DNA of 64,000 nucleotides from Enterococcus alcedinis (GCF_014635985.1 NZ_BMDT01000004.1:124001-188000); one strand, 5' to 3'; positions 18,433 through 28,699 are shown, numbered from the stretch's first letter. Made by a program: numbers and translations. Notes: generated by a model from the sequence alone, not told the origin.

Positions 18433-19014
18433 TTATTTTGTAACCATTACTTCGTCAACTAAACCATAAGCTTTCGCTTCTTCAGCTGACATAAAGTTGT
18501 CACGGTCAGTATCTTTTTCGATGACTTCAATTGGTTGACCCGTACGTTCTGCTAAAATTTTGTTTAAGCGATCACGTGTTTTTAAAATATGGCGTGCTGC
18601 AATTTCGATTTCTGTTGCTTGTCCTTGTGCGCCACCTAATGGTTGGTGAATCATAACTTCTGCATTTGGTAATGCAAAACGTTTGCCTTTTGTTCCGGCA
18701 GCTAATAAGAAACTTCCCATTGAGGCAGCCATACCCATTACGATTGTTTGAACGTCAGATTTAACGAAGTTCATCGTGTCAAAAATGGCCAAACCAGCTG
18801 TTACGCTACCACCAGGGGAGTTGATGTACAAGTAAATATCTTTTTCAGAATCTTGCGCATCTAAAAATAAAAGTTGGGCAATGATTGTGTTAGCTAAATC
18901 ATCGGTAACTGGACCACTTAGCATAATGATACGGTCTTTTAATAAACGTGAGTAAATGTCATAAGCTCTTTCACCGCGAGATGATTGTTCAATGACTGTT
19001 GGAATTAAATTCAT
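18433..19014 (-). CDS. clpP: ATP-dependent Clp protease proteolytic subunit
   Basis: 193 residues, the standard ClpP length. The catalytic triad is visible: S98 in [10 protein letters not shown]123 in VMIHQPLGG, and D172 near the end. It forms the barrel-shaped tetradecamer that works with ClpX, ClpC or ClpE to degrade misfolded and regulatory proteins in the cytoplasm. The gene stands alone, has a GGAGG ribosome site, a CtsR-controlled promoter and a hairpin-ended 3' region shared with glnA. Confidence 0.97.
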   Translation of the reverse strand: MNLIPTVIEQSSRGERAYDIYSRLLKDRIIMLSGPVTDDLANTIIAQLLFLDAQDSEKDIYLYINSPGGSVTAGLAIFDTMNFVKSDVQTIVMGMAASMGSFLLAAGTKGKRFALPNAEVMIHQPLGGAQGQATEIEIAARHILKTRDRLNKILAERTGQPIEVIEKDTDRDNFMSAEEAKAYGLVDEVMVTK

Positions 19015-19111
19015 AGGAAAAAATCCTCCTTTTTAATTTTGCTAAATTTCACTAATAGCATAACATATCTATTGAGAATTAAATAGAATAATTCTTTATT
19101 TAGCTAGGTAA

Positions 19112-19141
19112 ATTATACCTCTAAGGTCAATAAAGGTCAAA
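19112..19141 (-). promoter_or_regulatory. clpP promoter with CtsR operator
   Basis: On the minus strand TTGACC (19135-19140), a 17-base spacer and TATAAT (19112-19117) form a near-ideal sigma-A promoter. On the plus strand the heptad repeat GGTCAATAAAGGTCAAA (19125-19141) matches the CtsR heat-shock operator, overlapping the -35 and spacer. Confidence 0.85.
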
Positions 19142-19213
19142 TAAAAAAACCGAATAAAAAAACCAAAATATGTTAGAATGAAGAAAGAATAAGTAAAGGG
19201 GTGGATAGTAGAG

Positions 19214-19732
19214 ATGTCAATGTTTATTGCAGGCCTAAGTGGCGTAATTGTAGGAGGATTGTTAGTTGGGTTAGCGTTTTACTTTTATATGCGAATGATC
19301 GATCAAAAAGAAAAACGTGAGCGTGTGATGACCCATAAAGTACGTGAAATTGAAACGTTAATTGCTTTAAATCAAAAAGTCGTGGAGATTTTAGAGAAAC
19401 GGATTTTATTAATGGATAAATATGTTAGCTTTGATGCCTTTGACGACTGTTACATCACAGTAGACGACTATGTTTATTTGCAATCATATGCGGCTCACAA
19501 TAGTTTTTATTTACCCAACCATTTTTTAGAAGAGTTCTTTAAACAGATTTCAATGCGTCGAGCGGTATTATCGCCAGAAGAAACGATTGCAATCGGCGGT
19601 TATACTTTTAGAGGCGGTCGTGTCATAATGGAGCAGTTATCCGATAATATGACTGAAATGATTTACGAACGTAAAGTTCAATTAAATAAATTAACTAAAG
19701 AGCCGATGTCATTGTTTTCAAAAACATTTTAA
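19214..19732 (+). CDS. Membrane-anchored protein of unknown function upstream of miaA
   Basis: 172 residues with one N-terminal membrane helix (about 5-27, glycine-rich), then a charged helical linker and a cytoplasmic-type domain with many aromatic residues (about 75-130). Ribosome site AAAGGGG upstream. It precedes miaA by 37 bases with no terminator, so it probably leads the miaA-hflX transcript. I do not recognise the family; the layout suggests a membrane-tethered scaffold or regulator rather than an enzyme. Confidence 0.7.
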   Translation: MSMFIAGLSGVIVGGLLVGLAFYFYMRMIDQKEKRERVMTHKVREIETLIALNQKVVEILEKRILLMDKYVSFDAFDDCYITVDDYVYLQSYAAHNSFYLPNHFLEEFFKQISMRRAVLSPEETIAIGGYTFRGGRVIMEQLSDNMTEMIYERKVQLNKLTKEPMSLFSKTF

Positions 19733-19769
19733 AGGCGTGTCATAAGAAAAGCATAAAGTGAGAGAATCT

Positions 19770-20705
19770 ATGAAGAAAATAATAGTGATTGTTGGACCAA
19801 CGGCGGTTGGGAAGACAGCATTGAGTATTGAATTAGCCCAAAAATTTAATGGTGAAGTAATTAATGCAGATTCGATGCAAGTTTACCAAGGGTTAGATAT
19901 TGGAACGGCCAAAGTAACGGTGGAAGAAGCGCAAGGTATCAAACACCATTTGCTTGATATTTGCGCTCTAGATGATGCGTATTCTGTGGCGAGATTTCAA
20001 GTTGATGCACGTCAAAAAATTGATGAGATTATTGCGCGCGGTAAGTTGCCAATTATCGTTGGCGGTACAGGACTTTACGTACAAAGTTTGATTTATGATT
20101 ATCAACTAGGTAAAAAAGAAAGCGATGTTCAACTGGGAATTCGAAAAAAATATGAAGACTTCGAGCGAGAATACGGCAAACAAGCGCTATGGGATATGTT
20201 GAAAGAACGTGATCCATTGGCAGCTGATACGATTCATCTCAACAACGTCCGAAAAGTTATTCGCGCTTTAGAGGTTTTTGAAGTGACGGGTAAAAGTATT
20301 TTAGCGCCAGAAAAAGAACCTGAAAAGTTATATGATGATTATTTGATTGGTTTGTCAACCGAACGAGGATTGTTATATGAACGTATTAATCAGCGAGTCT
20401 ATCAAATGTTGGATCAAGGCTTACTTGAAGAAGCCAAAGGGTTATTAGAAACACATCCTGAGAGTCCAGGAGCGTTGGGGATTGGGTATCAAGAATTTAA
20501 ACCGTATTTTGCAGGTCACTTGTCATTAGAATCCGTCATAGAAAACATTCAATTGCATTCAAGACGGTATGCAAAACGGCAATTAACTTGGTTTCGCAAT
20601 CGGATGGCGCCGCATTGGTTTGATTTGGTGCAAGAGCCCGATCAAGTGAAGCAAATTGAAATAGCAGTTGAAAACTGGCTGAAAGGAGAAGAAATTGATG
20701 AGTGA
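19770..20705 (+). CDS. miaA: tRNA dimethylallyltransferase
   Basis: 311 residues from the ATG at 19770, preceded by GTGAGAG; an in-frame GTG at 19758 is less likely. The P-loop GPTAVGKTAL, the dimethylallyl-site DSMQVYQGLDIGTAK and GGTGLYVQSLI are all present. It adds an isopentenyl group to A37 of tRNAs that read UNN codons. The stop overlaps hflX by eight bases, so the two are translationally coupled; this order, followed by glnR-glnA, is common in Firmicutes. Confidence 0.96.
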   Translation: MKKIIVIVGPTAVGKTALSIELAQKFNGEVINADSMQVYQGLDIGTAKVTVEEAQGIKHHLLDICALDDAYSVARFQVDARQKIDEIIARGKLPIIVGGTGLYVQSLIYDYQLGKKESDVQLGIRKKYEDFEREYGKQALWDMLKERDPLAADTIHLNNVRKVIRALEVFEVTGKSILAPEKEPEKLYDDYLIGLSTERGLLYERINQRVYQMLDQGLLEEAKGLLETHPESPGALGIGYQEFKPYFAGHLSLESVIENIQLHSRRYAKRQLTWFRNRMAPHWFDLVQEPDQVKQIEIAVENWLKGEEIDE

Positions 20706-21951
20706 ACAAATACAAGAACGCGTGATTTTAGTCGGAGTTGAGACAGAAGTAAACTATCAATATTTTGAAGAATCGATGCTTGAACTAAAAAATTTAACCA
20801 AGACAGCAAAAGGCGAAGTCGTCTTTTCTTTGAGTCAAAAACGACCACAAATTGATCGTAAAACAGTAATTGGTAAAGGTAAAATAGTAGAGTTACAGCA
20901 GCTCGTTGAAATGCACGATGCACAGTTAGTTATTTTTAACCATGAGTTAACCCCGCGTCAAAGTCAAATTATTGGTGATGAGTTAGGGATTGCGGTGATT
21001 GACCGTGTGCAGTTAATTTTAGATATTTTTGCGATGCGCGCCCGTTCGAAAGAAGGTAAGTTGCAAGTTGAGTTAGCTCAATTAGAGTATTTATTACCGC
21101 GCTTAATGGGACAAGGGAAGATGCTTTCTCGTCTAGGTGGAGGAATTGGGACGCGAGGACCGGGAGAAACCAAACTCGAAACAGACCGTCGTCATATTCG
21201 TAATAAGGTCACGATTATTAAGCGTGAGCTAAAAGAAGTCGAAGCGCATCGTAGTCGAACACGCCAAAATCGTCAAGACAATGAAGTTTTTCAAATTGGC
21301 TTAATCGGCTATACGAATGCTGGAAAATCAACTATTTTAAACGTTTTAACCCAAGCGCAAACATTTGAAGAAGATCAATTGTTTGCAACATTAGACCCTC
21401 TAACGAAAAAATGGCGTTTGCCTGAAGGTCTGGAAGTGACACTCACAGATACGGTTGGTTTTATTCAAGATCTACCCACACAGTTAATTAATGCTTTCCA
21501 ATCGACACTTGAAGAAAGTAAAGGGATGGATTTATTACTACACGTAGTGGATGCCAGTTCTGAAAATCGTCAACAACACGAAGAAACGGTTACGAAATTA
21601 ATGGATGAACTTGATCTAAGTCAAATTCCTGTCTTAACGATCTACAATAAATCCGATAAAATTGCCAATCCGTTACAATTTGTTCCAACCCTCTTTCCAA
21701 GTGTGCTTGTTTCAGCGAAAACAACACGTGGGAAAGAACAGTTAAACCAGGCAATTAAATTAAAAATTATGGAAATTTTACAACCTTATACATTAGAATT
21801 AGGTCCAGAAGAAGGGAAGTTACTCAATCAGCTTCAAAGAGAAACATTGTTACTGTCATCTGAATTTAATGAAGAGGAGCAAACCTACTTCTTAAAAGGG
21901 TTTGCCTTTCCACAATCAATTGCGATTCGTCGGATGGGAAAAAGTGAATAA
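20698..21951 (+). CDS. hflX: Ribosome-associated GTPase HflX
   Basis: 417 residues from the ATG at 20698, with GAAAGGAGAAG upstream. N-terminal HflX domain including the GGGIGTRGPGETKLETDRR linker, then a TRAFAC GTPase domain with G1 GYTNAGKST, G3 DTVGF and G4 NKSD. Family knowledge: HflX splits stalled 70S ribosomes under stress and can confer antibiotic tolerance. It overlaps miaA and ends at a terminator. Confidence 0.95.
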   Translation: MSEQIQERVILVGVETEVNYQYFEESMLELKNLTKTAKGEVVFSLSQKRPQIDRKTVIGKGKIVELQQLVEMHDAQLVIFNHELTPRQSQIIGDELGIAVIDRVQLILDIFAMRARSKEGKLQVELAQLEYLLPRLMGQGKMLSRLGGGIGTRGPGETKLETDRRHIRNKVTIIKRELKEVEAHRSRTRQNRQDNEVFQIGLIGYTNAGKSTILNVLTQAQTFEEDQLFATLDPLTKKWRLPEGLEVTLTDTVGFIQDLPTQLINAFQSTLEESKGMDLLLHVVDASSENRQQHEETVTKLMDELDLSQIPVLTIYNKSDKIANPLQFVPTLFPSVLVSAKTTRGKEQLNQAIKLKIMEILQPYTLELGPEEGKLLNQLQRETLLLSSEFNEEEQTYFLKGFAFPQSIAIRRMGKSE

Positions 21952-21964
21952 AAAGATAAGAAAG

Positions 21965-21992
21965 AGACTGAAGTTACGATTTCAGTCTTTTT
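21965..21992 (+). terminator. Intrinsic terminator after hflX
   Basis: An 8-bp stem (AGACTGAA 21965-21972 with 21981-21988) is followed by a T-run. Confidence 0.8.
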
Positions 21993-22023
21993 TGTTCGTG
22001 TTTTATAAAAAAACTTTACTTCA

Positions 22024-22076
22024 TGTTAGATAACCTTACATAAGTAGTTGACAACTGGTTTTGGACTTGGTATATT
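22024..22076 (+). promoter_or_regulatory. glnRA promoter with GlnR operator
   Basis: TGTTAGATAACCTTACA (22024-22040) is an exact match to the GlnR/TnrA box TGTNAN7TNACA. It lies seven bases upstream of TTGACA (22048-22053), a 17-base spacer and TATATT (22071-22076), the arrangement seen for GlnR autorepression. Confidence 0.85.
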
Positions 22077-22122
22077 TTTTTTAGATTCATTTTAATGAGA
22101 CTTTAAGAAAGTAGGGTGTCAT

Positions 22123-22497
22123 ATGCAAGAGAAGGAACTTCGTCGTTCAATGTCTGTTTTTCCGATCGGAACGGTGATGAAACTAACCGATCTTACCGCA
22201 CGACAAATTCGTTACTATGAGGAACAAGATTTAATTCATCCAGAAAGAAGCGAAGGAAATCGACGGATGTATTCTTTAAAGGATATTGATGTTTTGCTAG
22301 AAATTAAAGATTACTTATCAGATGGATTGAATATGGCTGGAATTAAAAAGCTCTATCAGCTCAAAGAAATTGAAAAAGAAACAAAAATAAAACAACCGCT
22401 GACCGATCACGATGTTCGTCGTATTTTTTATGATGAAATCGTCTCACAAGGTGGATTGACACAAGCCAATCCCTTTCAAAATAAGCCAAGATTTTAA
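22123..22497 (+). CDS. glnR: Nitrogen regulator GlnR (MerR family)
   Basis: 124 residues with an N-terminal MerR winged helix (FPIGTVMKLTDLTARQIRYYEEQDLIHPERSEG) and a short C-terminal tail that in this family senses feedback-inhibited glutamine synthetase. It represses glnRA and other nitrogen genes when nitrogen is plentiful. The gene has its own GlnR box and promoter and lies 32 bases before glnA. Confidence 0.95.
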   Translation: MQEKELRRSMSVFPIGTVMKLTDLTARQIRYYEEQDLIHPERSEGNRRMYSLKDIDVLLEIKDYLSDGLNMAGIKKLYQLKEIEKETKIKQPLTDHDVRRIFYDEIVSQGGLTQANPFQNKPRF

Positions 22498-22529
22498 GCG
22501 GAAAAATCTAAAAATAGAGGATGGAATGA

Positions 22530-23873
22530 ATGATGCCAAGAGTAGATTACACAATAGCCGAAATTGAAAAAGATGCCCAAGAACAAAATGTCCGGTTTTT
22601 ACGATTAATGTTTACAGATATTATGGGGACAATCAAAAACGTTGAAGTACCAATCAGTCAGTTAACAAAAGTATTGAATAACAAAATGATGTTTGATGGT
22701 TCTTCGATTGAAGGGTTTGTTCGAATTGAGGAAAGTGACATGTATCTCTTTCCAGATTTATCTACTTGGTTAATTTTTCCATGGGAAAGCGAGCACGGAA
22801 AAGTGGCGCGCTTAATTTGTGATATTCATAATCCCGATGGTACGCCTTTTGCGGGTGATCCTCGCGGAAACTTAAAACGTATTTTAAAAAATATGACGGA
22901 TCTTGGTTTTACATCATTTAACTTAGGACCAGAGCCAGAGTTTTTCTTATTTAAATTAGATGACAATGGTGAGATTACAATGGACTTAAATGATAAAGGT
23001 GGTTATTTTGATTTTTCACCAACCGATTTAGGTGAGAACTGTCGCCGTGATATCGTCTTAGAATTAGAAAAAATGGGCTTTGAAGTGGAAGCCTCGCATC
23101 ATGAAACAGCACCAGGACAGCATGAAATTGATTTTAAATATGCCGATGTAGTGGAAGCCTGTGATAATATTCAAACGTTTAAATTAGTGGTCAAAACAAT
23201 TGCCCGTAAGCATGGCTTACATGCAACTTTTATGGCTAAACCACTATACGGAATTGCTGGATCAGGGATGCACTGTAACATGTCTTTGTTCGAAGGGAAT
23301 AAAAATGTCTTTTTCGATGAAGAAGGGGACATGCAATTAAGTAAAACAGCCTACCAATTTATGGCAGGGTTACTTGATCATGCTCGTGCGTTTACGGCTG
23401 TTTGTAATCCAACGGTTAACTCATATAAACGTTTGGTCCCAGGTTTTGAAGCACCTGTCTATGTCGCATGGTCAGGACATAACCGCTCACCGTTAATTCG
23501 AATTCCGGCTGCCCGAGGCTTGTCAACACGCTTAGAATTGCGCTCAGTCGATCCTACAGCAAATCCATACCTAGCGATGGCAGTCTTGTTAGAAGCTGGC
23601 TTAGATGGCATCCGTCGTGAATTAACACCACCGCCAGCTGTTGACCGCAATATTTATGTCATGACAATGGAAGAACGCGAAGCGGCACAAATTTACGATT
23701 TACCATCAACGATTCATAATGCGATCAAAGCCTTACGGAAAGATCCCGTGATGATTGAAGCGTTAGGTCAACATATTTATGGTAATTTTAATGAAGCGAA
23801 ACGTATGGAGTGGGCTGCTTATCGTCAAACCGTTTCTGAGTGGGAACGCGATCAGTATTTAGAACTTTATTAA
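22530..23873 (+). CDS. glnA: Glutamine synthetase, type I-alpha
   Basis: 447 residues, the usual length of Firmicutes GSI-alpha. It has the beta-grasp [18 protein letters not shown] motif, the EPEFFLF and NMSLF ATP/metal site segments and the NRSPLIRIP active-site loop. It makes glutamine from glutamate and ammonia, and its feedback-inhibited form activates GlnR. ATG 22530 (or 22533) follows AGAGGATGG. It is the second gene of the GlnR-controlled operon; its 3' region is copy B of the dispersed element. Confidence 0.97.
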   Translation: MMPRVDYTIAEIEKDAQEQNVRFLRLMFTDIMGTIKNVEVPISQLTKVLNNKMMFDGSSIEGFVRIEESDMYLFPDLSTWLIFPWESEHGKVARLICDIHNPDGTPFAGDPRGNLKRILKNMTDLGFTSFNLGPEPEFFLFKLDDNGEITMDLNDKGGYFDFSPTDLGENCRRDIVLELEKMGFEVEASHHETAPGQHEIDFKYADVVEACDNIQTFKLVVKTIARKHGLHATFMAKPLYGIAGSGMHCNMSLFEGNKNVFFDEEGDMQLSKTAYQFMAGLLDHARAFTAVCNPTVNSYKRLVPGFEAPVYVAWSGHNRSPLIRIPAARGLSTRLELRSVDPTANPYLAMAVLLEAGLDGIRRELTPPPAVDRNIYVMTMEEREAAQIYDLPSTIHNAIKALRKDPVMIEALGQHIYGNFNEAKRMEWAAYRQTVSEWERDQYLELY

Positions 23874-23888
23874 ACATAGGAAACTAAG

Positions 23889-24045
23889 GAGGATGACACA
23901 AGTCTCTTTTCTCTGAGAAACTGGAGTACATTCAAACAATTTTCGTAGTGACGTTTTTCGAAAGAGCAGACTTTGTCACCCGTTTATTTATCAAACGTGC
24001 GTATAAAAACAAGGGCCCGTGGCTGATGTCACAGGCCCTTGTTTT
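23889..24045 (+). repeat. Dispersed 3'-UTR element, copy B (after glnA)
   Basis: It starts 15 bases after the glnA stop and ends with a 12-bp terminator stem (24006-24017 with 24034-24045) followed by T residues. By eye it shares about 85% of positions with copy A after clpP, in the same orientation relative to the upstream gene. The rest of the gap to fba (24046-24248) shows only AT-rich leader sequence. Confidence 0.85.
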
Positions 24046-24248
24046 TGTGTGATTTAGTGATGAATAAAAAGTCGCTTTCTGAAAACTTTCTTTCGTAAAA
24101 AAAGATATTGTAAAGGCAATTATGAAAAAACAAGTAAAGTTTCTTCTTTGACTAGTAAAAAGATTGAAACTTTGCTAAAATATATGTGTTAGTTAAGAAT
24201 CAAAATTCTTGACAATAAAAGTTTAGTGAAAAACTAGGAGGAATTATT

Positions 24249-25130
24249 ATGCCATTAGTATCAGGAACTGAAATTTTAACAGCTGCTCGTAAAGGCGGAT
24301 ATGCAATTGGAGCTTACAACACAAACAACTTAGAGTGGACTCAAGCAATTTTGGCTGCTGCTGAAGCAAAACAAGCACCAGTTTTAATCCAAACATCAAT
24401 GGGCGCTGCAAAATACATGGGTGGTTACAAATTAGTTGTAAACATGGTGAAAGATTTAATGGAATCAATGAATATCACTGTTCCAGTTGCTATTCACTTA
24501 GACCACGGTTCATATGAAGCGGCATTAGAGTGTATTGATGCAGGTTATACTTCAGTAATGTTCGATGGTTCTCACTTACCATTTGATGAAAACTTAAAAT
24601 TAGCAAAAGACGTTGTTGAAAAAGCACATGCAAAAGGTATTTCTGTTGAGTGTGAAGTTGGTTCAATTGGTGGAGAAGAAGATGGTATCATCGGTACTGG
24701 CGAATTAGCTGACATCGACGAGTGTGTACAAATGGTTGGTACTGGAATTGATTTCTTAGCATGTGGTATTGGTAATATCCACGGTGCTTACCCAGAAAAC
24801 TGGACTGGTTTAGCATTTGATCACTTACAAGCAATTTCAGATGCTGTTTCTGCAGCAGCTGGAAAAGACGTTCCATTAGTATTACATGGTGGTTCAGGTA
24901 TTCCTGTAGAACAAATCCAAAAAGCAATTTCAATGGGTGTTTCTAAAGTAAACGTGAACACAGAATTCCAAGTTTCATTTGCAAAAGCAGTTCGTGAATA
25001 TATCGAAGCTGGTAAAGATTTAGAAGGTAAAGGTTTCGACCCACGCCAATTATTAGCACCAGGTAAAGCAGCAATCATCAAAGATGCAGAATTACACATC
25101 GATATCTTTGGTTCAGCGAACAAAGCATAA
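24249..25130 (+). CDS. fba: Class II fructose-bisphosphate aldolase
   Basis: 293 residues. Zinc-site motifs HLDHG (near 80) and LHGGSGIP (near 215) and the family segment GYTSVMFDGSHLPFDEN identify a class II aldolase. It splits fructose-1,6-bisphosphate into the two triose phosphates in glycolysis. AGGAGG lies eight bases before the ATG, and codons are those of a highly expressed gene. Followed by a terminator; the order fba-murA-rho-rpmE is conserved in Firmicutes. Confidence 0.95.
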   Translation: MPLVSGTEILTAARKGGYAIGAYNTNNLEWTQAILAAAEAKQAPVLIQTSMGAAKYMGGYKLVVNMVKDLMESMNITVPVAIHLDHGSYEAALECIDAGYTSVMFDGSHLPFDENLKLAKDVVEKAHAKGISVECEVGSIGGEEDGIIGTGELADIDECVQMVGTGIDFLACGIGNIHGAYPENWTGLAFDHLQAISDAVSAAAGKDVPLVLHGGSGIPVEQIQKAISMGVSKVNVNTEFQVSFAKAVREYIEAGKDLEGKGFDPRQLLAPGKAAIIKDAELHIDIFGSANKA

Positions 25131-25147
25131 TTAACATAGTTAAACAC

Positions 25148-25180
25148 AAAAGACTTGTCCATTTGGATGAGTCTTTTTTT
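25148..25180 (+). terminator. Intrinsic terminator after fba
   Basis: A 13-bp stem with two G-U pairs (25148-25160 with 25165-25177) is followed by T residues. Confidence 0.85.
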
Positions 25181-25284
25181 GAAATTAGACCCTGCAGAAT
25201 CTACTACCTTTTTTCTTTTTTAAAAATATGATAGAATGGGGACTGACTGTAAATAATTAATTGAAAATAAATAGGTGAATTAGA

Positions 25285-26544
25285 ATGAAAAAATTAGTGA
25301 TTCAAGGAAACAAGCCGTTAACAGGTGAAGTGACGATTAGTGGTGCGAAAAATAGTGTTGTTGCGCTTATTCCAGCTGCAATTTTAGCAAACTCTCCGGT
25401 TACGTTAGAAGGCGTTCCTGATATTAAAGATGTCCACTCTCTGATTGAGATTTTAGAAATTATGGGTGTAAAAACCACTTTTAACCAAAATACGTTAATG
25501 ATCGATCCAACAAATATTGCTTCGATTCCAATGCCAACTGGTAAAATCAATAGCTTACGTGCTTCTTATTATTTTATGGGGGCTTTGTTAGGTAAATTTG
25601 GTGAAGGTGTTGTTGGCTTGCCAGGAGGCTGTAACTTAGGCCCACGCCCGATTAATTTGCATATTAAAGGCTTTGAAGCATTAGGTGCAACGGTAACGAA
25701 TGAACATGGCGCAATGTACTTACGTAGCGATGAAGAAGGCTTAGTTGGAACACGTATCTTTATGGATATGGTTTCTATTGGTGCGACAATTAACGTCATG
25801 TTAGCTGCCTCTCGTGCGAAAGGACGCACGATTATTGAAAATGCTGCACGCGAACCTGAGATTATTGATGTTGCAACGCTATTAAATAATATGGGAGCTA
25901 ACATCCGTGGTGCAGGTACTGATGAAATTAGAATTGATGGTGTCGACGAGCTTCATGGTTGTCGTCATTCAATTATTCCAGACCGCATTGAATCGGGAAC
26001 ATATTTAGCTTTAGCAGCAGCTGCCGGTAATGGTGTTCTGGTTAAAAATGTCATTCATGAACATTTAGAAAGTTTTATTGCGAAATTACAAGAGATGGGT
26101 GTTCAATTGGATATTGGTGAGGATAGCATTTATGTTCATCCAACCAAAAACTTAAAGCCAATTACGGTTAAAACGTACCCATATCCAGGATTTGCGACGG
26201 ATTTACAACAGCCACTCGCACCATTGATGCTTAAAGCACAAGGGAGTTCAGAAATTATTGATACGATTTATCCAAAACGTGTCAATCATATTCCAGAGCT
26301 TGTCCGTATGGGTGCTAAAGCACGAATCGAAGGCAGTATGATGATTTTAGAAGGAACAGATCAATTGCAAGGAGCAGAAGTTGTCGCGTCGGATCTACGC
26401 GCGGGAGCAAGTCTTGTGATTGCCGGATTAATGGCCGAAGGAACGACTAAAATTAGTCAAGTCGATCATATCTTACGAGGGTACGATCATATTATCGAAA
26501 AATTAACTGCCATTGGAGCAGATATAAAAATGATAGAGGAGTAA
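25285..26544 (+). CDS. murA: UDP-N-acetylglucosamine 1-carboxyvinyltransferase (second paralogue type, MurZ/MurA2)
   Basis: 419 residues in the two-lobed enolpyruvyl transferase fold. [15 protein letters not shown] carries the catalytic Lys region, and [11 protein letters not shown] carries the fosfomycin-target Cys. It performs the first committed step of peptidoglycan synthesis. Position between fba and rho matches the MurZ (MurAB) paralogue of Bacillus, so a second murA probably exists elsewhere. The stop is four bases before rho. Confidence 0.95.
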   Translation: MKKLVIQGNKPLTGEVTISGAKNSVVALIPAAILANSPVTLEGVPDIKDVHSLIEILEIMGVKTTFNQNTLMIDPTNIASIPMPTGKINSLRASYYFMGALLGKFGEGVVGLPGGCNLGPRPINLHIKGFEALGATVTNEHGAMYLRSDEEGLVGTRIFMDMVSIGATINVMLAASRAKGRTIIENAAREPEIIDVATLLNNMGANIRGAGTDEIRIDGVDELHGCRHSIIPDRIESGTYLALAAAAGNGVLVKNVIHEHLESFIAKLQEMGVQLDIGEDSIYVHPTKNLKPITVKTYPYPGFATDLQQPLAPLMLKAQGSSEIIDTIYPKRVNHIPELVRMGAKARIEGSMMILEGTDQLQGAEVVASDLRAGASLVIAGLMAEGTTKISQVDHILRGYDHIIEKLTAIGADIKMIEE

Positions 26545-26547
26545 TCG

Positions 26548-27843
26548 ATGCAAGATTATTTAACGATGGCAGAGCTCGAACACTGCACATTAAAAGAAGT
26601 TTATGCTTATGCACGCTCATTTAAAATTCCGTACTATAGCCAGATGAATAAAAAAGAACTTTCTCTAGCGGTGATTCGAGCACAAGCGGAAAAGCAAGGT
26701 TTCTTTATTATGGAAGGCATTTTAGATATCGTTAGTCAAGAAGGCTATGGTTTTTTACGTCCAATCAATTATGGACCAAGTGCCGAGGATATTTATATTT
26801 CTTCTTCGCAAATTCGTCGTTTTAGTCTACGTAATGGCGATAAAGTCGCTGGTAAAGCACGTCCGCCAAAAGAATCTGAACGTTACTATGGCTTGATGCA
26901 TGTTGAATCGGTGAACGGTAAAAATCCAGAAGAAGCGAAAGAACGTCCGCATTTTCCGGCATTAACGCCACTCTATCCGAACCGACACATCAATTTAGAA
27001 ACAACTCCAGGACGACTAGCTACACGGATGATTGATTTATTTTCACCGATTGGCTTTGGTCAACGGGGATTGATTGTGGCACCGCCTAAAGCGGGTAAAA
27101 CAAGCATTTTAAAAGAGATTGCTAATGGGATTACTGAGAACCATCCAGATGTGGAATTAATTGTCCTATTGATTGACGAGCGCCCAGAAGAAGTAACGGA
27201 TTTAGAGCGTAGTGTCAAAGGCGATGTCGTTTCATCAACGTTTGATTTGCAACCGAGTAACCACACACGTGTAGCAGAGCTCGTTTTAGAACGGGCAATG
27301 CGCTTAGTTGAAGACAAGCGTGACGTTGTGATTTTGATGGATAGTATTACGCGTCTAGCTCGTGCCTATAACTTAGTTGTGCCGCCAAGTGGACGTACGC
27401 TAAGTGGAGGAATTGACCCAGCTGCTTTGTATAAACCAAAACGATTTTTTGGTGCAGCGCGTAACATTGAAGAAGGTGGCAGTCTGACTATTTTAGCGAC
27501 AGCACTGGTCGATACAGGAAGTCGGATGGATGATGTCATCTATGAAGAATTCAAAGGAACCGGAAATATGGAGTTGCAATTGTCTCGTCCGTTAGCAGAG
27601 CGTCGAATTTTCCCAGCCATCGATTTGAAAAAATCAGGCACAAGAAAAGAAGATTTATTAATGTCTGCGGAACAATTGGAACAAACGTGGCGTATTCGTA
27701 ATCATATGACGGGTGATTCATTAGAATTCACTGAACAATTCATTCAAATGATGAAAAAAACGAAAAATAATCAAGAATTTTTAACCGCTTTTCAAGATGT
27801 TGCTTTTGGTGGAAAAATAACAAAACGTATTAACAAAAGATAA
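26548..27843 (+). CDS. rho: Transcription termination factor Rho
   Basis: 431 residues. N-terminal cold-shock-like RNA-binding domain ([16 protein letters not shown]), Walker [10 protein letters not shown], Walker [17 protein letters not shown] and the Q/R loops follow. As a hexamer it unwinds RNA-DNA to stop transcription. It begins four bases after murA and is therefore co-transcribed. It lacks the long inserted domain seen in some high-GC Gram-positives. Confidence 0.97.
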   Translation: MQDYLTMAELEHCTLKEVYAYARSFKIPYYSQMNKKELSLAVIRAQAEKQGFFIMEGILDIVSQEGYGFLRPINYGPSAEDIYISSSQIRRFSLRNGDKVAGKARPPKESERYYGLMHVESVNGKNPEEAKERPHFPALTPLYPNRHINLETTPGRLATRMIDLFSPIGFGQRGLIVAPPKAGKTSILKEIANGITENHPDVELIVLLIDERPEEVTDLERSVKGDVVSSTFDLQPSNHTRVAELVLERAMRLVEDKRDVVILMDSITRLARAYNLVVPPSGRTLSGGIDPAALYKPKRFFGAARNIEEGGSLTILATALVDTGSRMDDVIYEEFKGTGNMELQLSRPLAERRIFPAIDLKKSGTRKEDLLMSAEQLEQTWRIRNHMTGDSLEFTEQFIQMMKKTKNNQEFLTAFQDVAFGGKITKRINKR

Positions 27844-27872
27844 TTGCATCTGAAAACAAAACGTGTTAAGAT
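27844..27872 (+). promoter_or_regulatory. rpmE2 promoter and short leader
   Basis: TTGCAT, a 17-base spacer and TAAGAT (27867-27872) start immediately after the rho stop. The roughly 65-base leader that follows can fold a small hairpin (CTGGTTC...GGATCAG, about 27900-27920), which could be an L31 autoregulatory leader; this is only a possibility. Confidence 0.6.
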
Positions 27873-27941
27873 ATTCATGTTGTAAACCGACAATCAACTC
27901 TGGTTCAGCAAATGGATCAGGGCAAAGGAGAGAAACATATT

Positions 27942-28205
27942 ATGAAACCAAATATTCATCCAGAGTACCATCCAGTAGTATTCTTAGATTCTACAACAGG
28001 CTTCAAATTCTTGTCAGGATCAACTAAGAATTCTGCAGAAACAATCGAATGGGAAGATGGCAACACTTACCCAGTAATCCGTGTAGAGGTTACTTCTGAT
28101 TCACACCCATTCTACACAGGTCGTCAGAAATTCACTCAAGCAGACGGACGTGTTGACCGCTTTAACAAAAAATACGGTCTTAAAGACGAAAACGCTGCTG
28201 AATAA
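27942..28205 (+). CDS. rpmE2: 50S ribosomal protein L31, type B
   Basis: 87 residues from the ATG at 27942 with AAAGGAGAG upstream; a more upstream in-frame ATG at 27912 lacks a site. The family start [14 protein letters not shown] is present, and the four zinc cysteines of type A L31 are absent, so this is the zinc-independent form. It follows rho, as in many Firmicutes, but has its own promoter. Confidence 0.95.
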   Translation: MKPNIHPEYHPVVFLDSTTGFKFLSGSTKNSAETIEWEDGNTYPVIRVEVTSDSHPFYTGRQKFTQADGRVDRFNKKYGLKDENAAE

Positions 28206-28241
28206 TTTTCAGACTAAAAATGTTGTTATAGCAATGTTTAT

Positions 28242-28276
28242 GAGAGCTTTTCCTATTATGGGAAAGGCTCTTTTTT
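28242..28276 (+). terminator. Intrinsic terminator after rpmE2
   Basis: A stem around 28242-28253 with 28260-28271 is followed by a run of T. Confidence 0.8.
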
Positions 28277-28330
28277 ATTTATAAAAAAATAAACGATTCG
28301 AAAAGCAATGCTTCTCGAATCGTTTGATGA

Positions 28331-28699
28331 CTAACGCCAAAATTTCTCGTAGTCTTTCTTATCCTCTAAATTAAAGGCAATCAATTGCTTGATTAAGTCG
28401 CGGTTAATGGTTTGTGTCCATTTGATGCGGAAAATATTATTCGTTCGTTCATAACCGGCTTCATCAATGCTTTCAGAAAAAAGGGTTAGTGTTTTAACTT
28501 CGGGTGAAACAGAGATGTGATTTTTCGCTAAGCTAAAAGCGATAATAAATGTTCCGTGATGTGTAAACATCGGTTGGTTCCAAGCAATTCGAGTATCTAA
28601 ATCAGGAAATTCCTTTAGAATCCATTCAAATAATTCACGCATTTTTTGACTATGTTCAATATTTTCAATTAAAGCTAAATACGTTTCAAAAGTATCCAT
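28331..28699 (-). CDS. DUF1801 (YdhG/frataxin-like) protein
   Basis: 122 residues from the ATG at 28699 with TAGGTG upstream. The pattern ...AWNQPMFTHHGTFIIAFSLAKNHISVSP with later Trp and Lys residues matches the DUF1801 domain. Bacillus YdhG of this family has been proposed as an iron chaperone; whether this applies here is unknown. Single gene, convergent with rpmE2 and downstream of the GNAT gene on the same strand. Confidence 0.75.
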   Translation of the reverse strand: MDTFETYLALIENIEHSQKMRELFEWILKEFPDLDTRIAWNQPMFTHHGTFIIAFSLAKNHISVSPEVKTLTLFSESIDEAGYERTNNIFRIKWTQTINRDLIKQLIAFNLEDKKDYEKFWR

